Source: Alphaproteobacteria bacterium (lineage in GTDB: Bacteria; Pseudomonadota; Alphaproteobacteria; RF32; CAG-239). From it: DNA of 38,495 nucleotides. The DNA is taken from assembly GCA_017475525.1 (NCBI GenBank), contig JAFVFH010000038.1, forward strand, positions 1-38,495. The letters are read 5' to 3'. The position numbers and the translations under genes are program-made. The notes under the pieces were generated by a model. That model was not told where the DNA came from. It did not search any database and saw only the letters and a program-made list of their open reading frames with translations. This document shows, in pieces, positions 31,372-38,482 of this stretch (within the stretch, counting starts at the first letter, position 1; each line of letters begins with the position of its first letter).

Positions 31372-33048
31372 ATGGTAGATATGGCTGAAATCGCAAAAAG
31401 ATTTGATATTCACGAGATTGCGAAAAATAAACTGGCTGATATTGAAAAATATGAAGCGCATATTTATTGTTGTCACTCCACGGGGTGCAAGTCTTCGGGC
31501 AGTGATGATTTGATTGCTTTGATTGAAAGCATTTTAGAAGGACAAGGCCTCAAAGAACGTGTAAGGGTTGTGGCAACAGGTTGCATGGGGCTTTGCGCGC
31601 AGGGACCTTTAATCCGCGTTGAAATCAAGGGTAAAAAAGATATTCTCTTTAAGCGTGTTGATATTGATGCGACACGCGCCATTATCGAACATTATGTTAT
31701 TCCCGCATTAGATGGTGAGGTTCAATTAAGTGAGGATTTGCAAAAATATGTGTTGTCGCTTGATTTACCGTTTTTCACAAAGCAAGAAAAAGTTGTTTTG
31801 AAAAATGCCGGTCACATTGACCCTGAAGATATCACGGAATACATGGCGCGCGGCGGTTATTTGGCTCTTGAAAAAGCTTTGAAAACGATGACGCCACAAG
31901 AGGTTGTGGAAGAAATCAAAAAATCAGGTCTTCGCGGCAGAGGCGGTGGCGGTTTTTCGACCGGTATGAAATGGGAACTTGCCGCTAAAGTGCCGACCAT
32001 TGATGAAAAGTTTATTATCTGTAACGGCGATGAAGGTGATCCGGGTGCATATATGGATCGCTCCATTTTGGAAGGCGATCCGCACGCTGTGATTGAAGGT
32101 ATGATGATTGCGGCTTATGCAATCGGCGCAACGGCGGGTTGGTTCTATGTGAGGGCGGAATATCCTTTGGCGGTTGAAAGATTGCAAAAAGCTATTCAGG
32201 CTTGCAAGAAAAACAGACTCTTGGGCAACAATATTATGGGCACTGATTTTAGCTTTAATGTTGATATTCGCTTAGGTGCCGGCGCATTTGTTTGCGGTGA
32301 AGAAACGGCGCTTATCCACTCCATTGAAGGTGCAAGAGGAACGCCGCGCCCGCGTCCGCCGTATCCGACAAACAAAGGTTTATGGGAAAAGCCGTCGTGC
32401 GTGAACAATGTTGAAACTTTGGCAAACGTTTCTAAGATTTTGCTCAAAGGGGCAGATTGGTTTGCCTCTTTTGGAACGGCAACATCTAAAGGCACAAAGG
32501 TTTTTGCTTTGACCGGTCAGGTTGAGCACTCCGGTTTGATTGAAGTACCGATGGGAACAACAATCAATGAAATCGTTAATGAAATCGGCGGGGGTGTTCC
32601 TCAAGGCAAGACTTTAAAAGCCGTTCAGACAGGTGGTCCGTCAGGCGGTGTGATTCCGGCAAAATATATGGATATGCCTGTTTGTTATGAAGAACTCAAA
32701 AAGCTTGGCTCAATTATGGGTTCGGGCGGTATGATTGTGATTGACGACAGCTCTGATATGGTTTCGCTTGCAAAATTCTATTTGGACTTTACGGTTGACG
32801 AATCCTGTGGCAAGTGCGCACCATGCAGAATTGGCGGTAAGCAGATGCTCACTCTTCTTGATAAAATCAATCGAGGACGTGGCAAAAAGAAAGATTTGGA
32901 ACTTTTGAAACAAATCGCCTTTGCTATGCAAAAAGCATCGCTTTGCGGTTTGGGACAGACAGCGCCGAACCCTGTTTTATCAACGCTTCGCTTTTACGAA
33001 GAAGAATACACAAACAAACTGCTTGACGGCAAAACAGAGGAGAAATAA
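31372..33048 (+). CDS. hydB: NuoF-like flavoprotein subunit of [FeFe]-hydrogenase (HydB/HndC type)
   Basis: 558 aa. N-terminal thioredoxin-like [2Fe-2S] domain (IYCCHSTGCKSSGSDD ... VVATGCMGLCAQGPLI), then the NuoF core: SGLRGRGGGGFSTGMKWEL and CNGDEGDPGAYMDRSILEGD (FMN/NADH binding), GAGAFVCGEETALIHSIEGA, and the 4Fe-4S ligands in ESCGKCAPCRIGGKQML plus a distal Cys (KASLCGLGQ). It ends 26 residues later, so it lacks the C-terminal 2x[4Fe-4S] ferredoxin domain present in Thermotoga HydB and Desulfovibrio HndC. It is the likely NAD(P)H site of an electron-bifurcating or confurcating complex. Confidence 0.95.
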   Translation: MVDMAEIAKRFDIHEIAKNKLADIEKYEAHIYCCHSTGCKSSGSDDLIALIESILEGQGLKERVRVVATGCMGLCAQGPLIRVEIKGKKDILFKRVDIDATRAIIEHYVIPALDGEVQLSEDLQKYVLSLDLPFFTKQEKVVLKNAGHIDPEDITEYMARGGYLALEKALKTMTPQEVVEEIKKSGLRGRGGGGFSTGMKWELAAKVPTIDEKFIICNGDEGDPGAYMDRSILEGDPHAVIEGMMIAAYAIGATAGWFYVRAEYPLAVERLQKAIQACKKNRLLGNNIMGTDFSFNVDIRLGAGAFVCGEETALIHSIEGARGTPRPRPPYPTNKGLWEKPSCVNNVETLANVSKILLKGADWFASFGTATSKGTKVFALTGQVEHSGLIEVPMGTTINEIVNEIGGGVPQGKTLKAVQTGGPSGGVIPAKYMDMPVCYEELKKLGSIMGSGGMIVIDDSSDMVSLAKFYLDFTVDESCGKCAPCRIGGKQMLTLLDKINRGRGKKKDLELLKQIAFAMQKASLCGLGQTAPNPVLSTLRFYEEEYTNKLLDGKTEEK

Positions 33049-33050
33049 TC

Positions 33051-34814
33051 ATGGTTAAGTTAAAAATTGATAATATGGAAGTTGAAGTAGCCGAAAATAC
33101 AAGCATTTTGGAGGCGGCAAGGCAAGTTCAGATTGAAATTCCGACACTTTGCAAACACCCTGATGTTGATCCATCTGCCGGTTGCGGTATGTGTATTGTG
33201 AAAGTAAACGGTCGGATTATGCGTTCTTGCTGCACGCCTGTTTCCGAGGGTATGGAAATTATTACAAACGATGCCGAGCTCAAGGAAATCAGAAAAACAG
33301 TGCTAAAGCTCATTTTAAGCAATCACCCGAACGATTGTTTGAACTGCTCAAGAAGCGGTCAATGCGAATTGCAAGAAATGACGGCTGAAATGGGTATTGA
33401 TCAAAACGAAATTATCAAGATGCTTTCACAAGAACCGAAAGACGACACGACGGGGGCAATTGTCTTGGATCCGTCAAAGTGTATTGTTTGCGGAAGATGT
33501 GTGAACATCTGCCAAAATGTGCAAAATGTTTGGGCTTTGAGTTATTTGCATCGCGGGTTTGTTACCAAAGTCACCGGTGCAAACGACACAAAACTCGGCG
33601 ATTCGCCTTGCATTAAATGCGGTCAATGTGCGGCACACTGCCCGACGGGCGCCATTACGGATCATGATAATACACAAAAGGTTTTTGATTTGCTTTCAAA
33701 CAAAGATTATGTCACGGTGGTGCAGATTGCACCGGCCGTACGTGTAGCTTTGGGTGAGGAATTCGGGTTTGAATTCGGTTCAAACTTAACAGGAAAAATT
33801 TATGCCGCATTGCGTCGTTTGGGTTTTGCAAAAGTGTTCGATACGAACTTCGGGGCTGACTTGACGATTATGGAAGAGGCTTCGGAATTCGTTAAACGCT
33901 TTACATCAAACGATAATTTGCCGATGTTTACATCTTGTTGTCCGGCATGGGTAGATTATATGGAAAAATATTACCCTGAAAATATTCCAAATCTATCGTC
34001 TTGCAAATCACCGCACCAAATGGTTGGTTCAATTGCTAAAACTTATTGGGCCGAAAAAGCCGGTATTGATGCCTCAAAAGTCAAAGTTGTTTCGGTGATG
34101 CCGTGCACAGCCAAAAAGTGGGAAATCGGGCGCGATGAAACAATGTGCTCATCGGGATATAAAGATGTTGATGAGGTGATTACCACACGCGAGCTTGCAA
34201 AGATGATCAAACGCGCCGGTATTAACTTTAAGGCCTTAAAAGAAGAAGAGGCTGACAATCCTTTGGGCGAGTATTCCGGTGCGGCAACGATTTTCGGTGT
34301 GACCGGCGGTGTGATGACGGCGGCTTTAAGGTCTGCTTATTTCTTCATCACGGGTGAAGAATTGGGTGAGCTCAATTTTAAGGCCATTGAAGGCTTAGAT
34401 GCCGTTAAGGTTGCTGAAATTAATATTAAAGGCACAAAGGTTCGTATTGCTGTTGTCAACGGTGTTGGCAATGTCGAACGCGTGATGGAACAGATTAATC
34501 AAGCTAAAGCCGAAGGTGCGGAATTGCCGTATCATTTTGTTGAGGTGATGGCGTGCCCGGGCGGATGTATTGCAGGTGGCGGTCAGCCGCGTGTGATGGG
34601 GGCAACGTTCGATAAACCTTGGGGTATCAACAATGAGATTCGTAAGCTACGTTCCTGCGGTTTGAACTGTGAAGATGAGTGCGCAAAGAATCGTCTTTCT
34701 CACAAAAACGAATCAATTAAGAAATTGTATGCGGAATATTTGGGCGAGCCGGGTGGCGAGAAGTCGCATCATTTGTTGCATACGAAATATGTTAAACGCC
34801 CCTTATACAAGTAA
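33051..34814 (+). CDS. hydA: [FeFe]-hydrogenase catalytic subunit HydA
   Basis: 587 aa, modular. N-terminal [2Fe-2S] domain (CKHPDVDPSAGCGMCIVKVN), His-ligated [4Fe-4S] (HPNDCLNCSRSGQCELQ), two [4Fe-4S] clusters (CIVCGRCVNICQ, CIKCGQCAAHCPTGA), then the H-cluster domain: L1 TSCCPAW (Cys 296/297), L2 MPCTAKKWE (Cys 352), L3 MACPGGCIAGGGQP (Cys 502/506). The C-terminal small-subunit-like part follows (EIRKLRSCGLNCEDECAKNR, with three extra Cys). All H-cluster ligands are intact, so the enzyme should be active given HydEFG. Reversible H2 formation coupled through HydB/HydC is inferred. Confidence 0.98.
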   Translation: MVKLKIDNMEVEVAENTSILEAARQVQIEIPTLCKHPDVDPSAGCGMCIVKVNGRIMRSCCTPVSEGMEIITNDAELKEIRKTVLKLILSNHPNDCLNCSRSGQCELQEMTAEMGIDQNEIIKMLSQEPKDDTTGAIVLDPSKCIVCGRCVNICQNVQNVWALSYLHRGFVTKVTGANDTKLGDSPCIKCGQCAAHCPTGAITDHDNTQKVFDLLSNKDYVTVVQIAPAVRVALGEEFGFEFGSNLTGKIYAALRRLGFAKVFDTNFGADLTIMEEASEFVKRFTSNDNLPMFTSCCPAWVDYMEKYYPENIPNLSSCKSPHQMVGSIAKTYWAEKAGIDASKVKVVSVMPCTAKKWEIGRDETMCSSGYKDVDEVITTRELAKMIKRAGINFKALKEEEADNPLGEYSGAATIFGVTGGVMTAALRSAYFFITGEELGELNFKAIEGLDAVKVAEINIKGTKVRIAVVNGVGNVERVMEQINQAKAEGAELPYHFVEVMACPGGCIAGGGQPRVMGATFDKPWGINNEIRKLRSCGLNCEDECAKNRLSHKNESIKKLYAEYLGEPGGEKSHHLLHTKYVKRPLYK

Positions 34815-34833
34815 ATTTGTATAACGACTCATC

Positions 34834-34913
34834 TAGAGCAGAAATTTCGAAAACGGAAAAATTCATGTAGGTCTATCTACACTAAAATTTTTCCGCTTCT
34901 TATTTCTACTCTA
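34834..34913. repeat. 80-bp imperfect inverted repeat downstream of hydA
   Basis: Three nested stems: TAGAGCAGAAAT/ATTTCTACTCTA, CGGAAAAATT/AATTTTTCCG and TGTAG/CTACA, closing on a short loop. No T-run follows, so it is not a classic terminator. It may be a mobile palindromic element or a 3' stability structure. Confidence 0.65.
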
Positions 34914-34975
34914 CCTAAACCATTCTCCAAATTTACAGGAGATGCTCTCTGAGCTCTTTGCTTTTTTTGTTTTAA

Positions 34976-35076
34976 TTTGTAGATCGCTTGACGCATTTGC
35001 CTATTGGCAAAGCGAGCGATGACTTTTTATTGTTGTTATGGATTCTTACACTTCGCAATTGCTCAGTATCAGAATG
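34976..35076. repeat. REP-like palindromes
   Basis: A TTTGCC/GGCAAA hairpin inside ATCGCTTGACGC...GCGAGCGATGAC, then a GATTC...GAATGAC unit near 35041-35076. The arms and the closing ATGAC match the 22929, 23210 and 38395 elements. No gene is visible in 34815-35159. Confidence 0.6.
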
Positions 35077-35123
35077 ACGAGGAGTAAGGTGCCATGAGAA
35101 GGATGATTTTGTTATTTTTTTGC

Positions 35124-35152
35124 TTTACTTTTTTCGAAAGCTATGTGATAAT
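35124..35152 (+). promoter_or_regulatory. Promoter of leader RNA 4
   Basis: -35 TTTACT (35124-35129), 17-base spacer, -10 GATAAT (35147-35152); predicted start is at the first conserved leader base (35159-35160). Confidence 0.65.
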
Positions 35153-35159
35153 TAAAAGT

Positions 35160-35316
35160 GTAACCAAAATGGTTGCGGTGTTTACTAAACACATTAATCG
35201 CGTTTACTCCTTTTAAGAGGAGTTGTTGATATAAGGCTTTGCTCGAATAAAACAAACTGTGCGATTACAGTTTAGTAGCTCCTCCGTTTTGAGTTATTCA
35301 AAATGGAATTTTTTTT
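35160..35316 (+). ncRNA. Structured leader RNA, copy 4
   Basis: About 157 nt: hairpin AACCA/TGGTT, GGTGTT, long stem TACTAAAC...AATCGC with GCGATT-ACA-GTTTAGTA, hairpin ACTCCT/AGGAGT, small hairpin, CGAATAA, CTCCTCC, terminator. Only 19 bases separate the U-run from the start codon of 35336-36247, so the terminator acts directly in front of the ribosome-binding site (AAGGAG). Confidence 0.84.
35283..35316 (+). terminator. Intrinsic terminator inside leader RNA 4
   Basis: TCCGTTTTGA (35283-35292) pairs with TCAAAATGGA (35298-35307), then U8 (35309-35316). Confidence 0.84.
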
Positions 35317-35335
35317 GATTTAAGGAGTTAAACTC

Positions 35336-36247
35336 ATGAAAAGACTAACTTTAATATTAATTTTGATGGTAATAATAACAGCATCTGAGGCATCTGCCGT
35401 CATCAACTGTTATGATAATTTTGATCCGTCAGCCGGATGTTTAAGCAAAACCAATGATTCAGGGACGGTTTATTATACCATAAGTGAAGGGAAGATGACT
35501 ATTTACGGACCGGAACAAAAAGATGAAAACGGAAATTATACCGCAAGCGCGCAAATTCCCGATAATGCGTTTTGTAATGTTTTGGATAAATGGATTAAAG
35601 AGACAACAATTCCGGAGGTAAAAGAGGTTGAAATGAAAGGAAATATTACATCCATCGGAGACAGTGCTTTCTGGAACTCTCATATCAGCAATATTAACAT
35701 AGCCGACACAGTGACTGAAATAAAAGCAAATGCTTTTTGTTCTGCCAAATTGTTAAATACTATTACTATTCCTGATTCTGTTATATCAATCGGGTATGAT
35801 ATTTTTGATGGAGAACATGGTGAAAATCCGACAATTGTTATTCAAGGAGATAATGTTTCTTTTGAAGGAAGACTTTCTTCGAAAAAATATGCGAGCAACT
35901 TGACGCTTTATTGCAAACAAGGTGTTGAGGCTTGTGAAGGAAAAGCAGGTGATGTCCGATATTATGTTTTAACTGATGGTGGTTTATATCAAGACGTTGC
36001 AGATAATAAATACTTTGCAACAGCTGAATTTATGGCTCGCGGTGCGGCCTGTTCAAGTGAAAGAAATTGTATGGATATTCTGACTGCCATTCGTCATGGT
36101 ATGCCTTTTGACGTTGGTCTAAAAACATATAATTCGTTTGCTGATTTTATGAGTGGGAGATATATTCCAAAGCGTATCTACACAGTTGAGGAAGCAGAGA
36201 AGGTGAGCAAAAAGACGGGGAATACATTTAAGTTAAGGTATAAATAA
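35336..36247 (+). CDS. Secreted BspA-like LRR protein with RLRYK tail, 303 aa
   Basis: Signal peptide at 1-21 (MKRLTLILILMVIITASEAS). A short TpLRR/BspA region (about 95-170: ITSIGDSAFWNSHISNINIA, DTVTEIKANAFCSAKLLNTI, TIPDSVISIGYDIFDG) is followed by the same Cys-bearing segment as in 17930-19300 (LYCKQGVEAC ... GLYQDVADNKYFATAEFM ... ACSSERNCMDIL). It ends KRIYTVEEA, EKVSKK, TGNTFKLRYK. AAGGAG precedes the ATG, 19 bases after the leader terminator. This is the fourth member and the only one on the plus strand, so the module is not a simple tandem duplication. Confidence 0.92.
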   Translation: MKRLTLILILMVIITASEASAVINCYDNFDPSAGCLSKTNDSGTVYYTISEGKMTIYGPEQKDENGNYTASAQIPDNAFCNVLDKWIKETTIPEVKEVEMKGNITSIGDSAFWNSHISNINIADTVTEIKANAFCSAKLLNTITIPDSVISIGYDIFDGEHGENPTIVIQGDNVSFEGRLSSKKYASNLTLYCKQGVEACEGKAGDVRYYVLTDGGLYQDVADNKYFATAEFMARGAACSSERNCMDILTAIRHGMPFDVGLKTYNSFADFMSGRYIPKRIYTVEEAEKVSKKTGNTFKLRYK

Positions 36248-36254
36248 AAAAGAG

Positions 36255-36280
36255 ATTCGCGGGTCAAGCCCGCGAATGAC
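36255..36280. repeat. REP-like hairpin between the tail gene and recA
   Basis: ATTCGCGGG / CCCGCGAAT stem followed by GAC. It lies between convergent genes and could end either transcript weakly. Confidence 0.65.
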
Positions 36281-36301
36281 AATTTATGGATGTTTTTGTT
36301 T

Positions 36302-37327
36302 TTATTCTTCTTCAGCCGGTTCGTCGGAGCCGATCATCTCGGTTGTGAGGTGTCCGGCATCGGCACGAATTTTGTTTTCAATTTCATCGGCGACTTCCGG
36401 ATGTTCTTTTAAGAAAATCTTGGCGTTTTCACGGCCTTGACCGATTTTTTCGCCGTTATAAGAGAACCAAGCACCTGCTTTGTCAACAATACCGGCTTTA
36501 ACACCTAAATCAACGAGCTCGCCGGTTTTTGAAATGCCCTCGCCATACATGATGTCGAAATCAACGGTTTTGAACGGTGGGGCCACCTTATTTTTGACAA
36601 TCTTGACGCGGGTTTGGTTGCCGATGACATCATCTTTATCTTTAATGGCGCCGATGCGGCGGATATCCATACGAACAGAGGCATAGAACTTTAAGGCATT
36701 GCCACCCGTTGTTGTTTCAGGGTTGCCGAACATAACGCCCAATTTCATACGGATTTGGTTGATGAAAATCACAAGTGTGTTTGAGCGAGAAATGGTGGCT
36801 GTCAACTTACGCAACGCTTGGCTCATCAAACGCGCTTGTAAGCCCATGTGCGAATCGCCCATTTCACCTTCAAGTTCAGCCTTCGGGACAAGAGCGGCAA
36901 CAGAGTCCACAACTAAAACATCAATTGCGCCTGAGCGAACCAATGTGTCGGCAATTTCCAAGGCTTGTTCGCCGGCATCAGGCTGCGAAATCAAAAGATT
37001 TTCGATGTCAACTCCGATCTTTTTGGCATAAGACGGATCTAAAGCATGCTCCGCGTCAATAAACGCGCAAGTGCCACCTTTTTTTTGGCTTTGGGCAATG
37101 ACACTCAGAGCAAGAGTTGTTTTGCCGGAGCTTTCAGGTCCGTAAATCTCGATAATACGGCCTTTCGGAAGACCACCGATGCCAAGCGCAATATCAATAC
37201 CCAAAGAGCCGGTTGAAATCGCCTCAATATCAATGTTGGTGTTTTGTCCCAAGCGCATAATCGAGCCTTTGCCGAATGCACGTTCAATCTGGCTCAGGGC
37301 CGCGTCTAATGCTTTATCTTTTTCCAT
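36302..37327 (-). CDS. recA: Recombinase RecA
   Basis: 341 aa. Forms the ATP-dependent filament for homologous recombination and triggers LexA self-cleavage. N-terminal [18 protein letters not shown], Walker [33 protein letters not shown] (L2 loop), and KNKVAPPFK and [14 protein letters not shown] blocks. The short acidic C-terminus ([11 protein letters not shown]) is typical. It has an SOS promoter (37368-37396). Confidence 0.99.
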   Translation of the reverse strand: MEKDKALDAALSQIERAFGKGSIMRLGQNTNIDIEAISTGSLGIDIALGIGGLPKGRIIEIYGPESSGKTTLALSVIAQSQKKGGTCAFIDAEHALDPSYAKKIGVDIENLLISQPDAGEQALEIADTLVRSGAIDVLVVDSVAALVPKAELEGEMGDSHMGLQARLMSQALRKLTATISRSNTLVIFINQIRMKLGVMFGNPETTTGGNALKFYASVRMDIRRIGAIKDKDDVIGNQTRVKIVKNKVAPPFKTVDFDIMYGEGISKTGELVDLGVKAGIVDKAGAWFSYNGEKIGQGRENAKIFLKEHPEVADEIENKIRADAGHLTTEMIGSDEPAEEE

Positions 37328-37367
37328 TTTTTCTCACTTTCGTTTGTTAAAAAATATCATTAACGTT

Positions 37368-37396
37368 AATATGTTCTATTTTTGTTCTGATTGCAA
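37368..37396 (-). promoter_or_regulatory. recA promoter
   Basis: Minus strand: -35 TTGCAA (37391-37396), 17-base spacer, -10 CATATT (37368-37373). The LexA box lies within the spacer. Confidence 0.7.
37373..37387. promoter_or_regulatory. LexA (SOS) box of recA
   Basis: GTTC-TATTTTT-GTTC, i.e. GTTC-N7-GTTC, the direct-repeat SOS operator typical of alphaproteobacteria (unlike the CTGT-N8-ACAG box of gammaproteobacteria). It overlaps the promoter, as expected for repression by LexA. Confidence 0.88.
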
Positions 37397-37418
37397 GAAC
37401 TTTTTTTAATTTTTCACA

Positions 37419-38303
37419 TTATCTGTTATTTGGTTTTCCTTTCGCAAGGATTTTGTTTAAGTTTCGCTTATCAAGTGTGCGGTATTCATCGAGCGCTGCC
37501 GTGACAACGGCGCCGAAAATAACGACAGCCCAATAAAGATACATCCAAACAAGCATTAAAGGAACAGCGGCAACCGCGCCGTATAAAGTTTTATAGGTGT
37601 TGTTTTTGAGCATGAAAAGCGCAAAGCCTTGTCTTAAAACAAGAAAGAGCAACATGGCTGTTATTGCGCCGGCAAAAGCGCTCAACAGGCTCACTTTTTT
37701 GTTTGGAATAAACACATATACCCCAATCAAGAGCAGGCAACTGATAATTGAAGGTAAAATTTTGCCAAGCCAAATCTGTGCCTCGGGAATTGAAGCTAAA
37801 ATTTTGTTGAACGCAACCATGCCGCGCAAAGACAAGCCCGTGCCCAAAAGAAGGGGACCCAAGGTAATCACCGTCCAATAAAGCGTGATTTTAGTGGTAA
37901 AGCGACGAGGGGTTGTGACCTTAAAAATAAAATTAAAGCTGTTTTCAATGGTGGAGAGTAACAAAATTGCCGTTAAGGCAATGCCGACAACACCGATGGT
38001 TGTGAGCTTTGCGGTGGCGTTGATAAAGTCATTAAAATAAGCGCTGATGTCTTGACCGGCATCAGGCATCAGGTTTTGAATAAACATATCTTGAATCTGC
38101 CCTCTGACATCGGCAAACACCGGAAACGCCGAAAAAACAGCAAGGGCAATCGCTAAAACAGGCACCAATGCAATCAGCGAAGTATAGCTCAAAGATGACG
38201 CCACACGCAAGATTGTGTCATTTTGTGTGCGTTTGGCTAAAAAAGCCAAAAAGCCTTTGGTGCTTTGAAAATAAGAATATAATTTTTCTTTGAAGGTCAA
38301 CAT
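37419..38303 (-). CDS. YihY/BrkB-family inner-membrane protein
   Basis: 294 aa with about six membrane helices (LSYTSLIALVPVLAIALAVF, LTTIGVVGIALTAILLLSTI, WTVITLGPLLLGTGLSLRGM, ILPSIISCLLLIGVYVFIPN, LLSAFAGAITAMLLFLVLRQ, GAVAAVPLMLVWMYLYWAVV). Family signs: ASSLSYTSLIALVPVLA near the N-terminus, FNFIFKVTTPRRF after helix 2, and YGAVAAVPLMLVWMYLYW. Often annotated as ribonuclease BN by mistake; the family's function is unsettled. GGAG precedes the ATG. It is upstream of recA on the same strand but separated by recA's own promoter. Confidence 0.92.
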   Translation of the reverse strand: MLTFKEKLYSYFQSTKGFLAFLAKRTQNDTILRVASSLSYTSLIALVPVLAIALAVFSAFPVFADVRGQIQDMFIQNLMPDAGQDISAYFNDFINATAKLTTIGVVGIALTAILLLSTIENSFNFIFKVTTPRRFTTKITLYWTVITLGPLLLGTGLSLRGMVAFNKILASIPEAQIWLGKILPSIISCLLLIGVYVFIPNKKVSLLSAFAGAITAMLLFLVLRQGFALFMLKNNTYKTLYGAVAAVPLMLVWMYLYWAVVIFGAVVTAALDEYRTLDKRNLNKILAKGKPNNR

Positions 38304-38394
38304 TTTTCTCCTTTATATGATATAAAGTTAATGTAGAAGATTTTTTTTTCAAAAGCAAATTAAGAGGAAAAAAGACTAACAGGAAAAACAAGGA

Positions 38395-38482
38395 AGCATC
38401 GCTTGTTCACACTTAAAAAGTGTGATGCGATGACTTTGAGATCCCTTAACGCACTGACGCATTGCGCAGTGCGAGGGATGAC
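38395..38482. repeat. REP-like palindrome pair at the window end
   Basis: GCATCGC...TCACACTT / AAGTGTGA...GCGATG, then ATCCCT...CGCACT / AGTGCG...AGGGAT, closing with GATGAC. Same layout as 25091-25167. Confidence 0.65.

Noticed and set aside
10432-36247. Diversity-generating retroelement (conserved tails as variable/template repeats)
   Set aside because: No reverse transcriptase is present; the tails differ by silent changes rather than adenine-specific substitutions, and the variable part is the body, not the end.
37419-38303. Ribonuclease BN
   Set aside because: The YihY/BrkB family was historically mislabelled; the sequence is a polytopic membrane protein without nuclease motifs.
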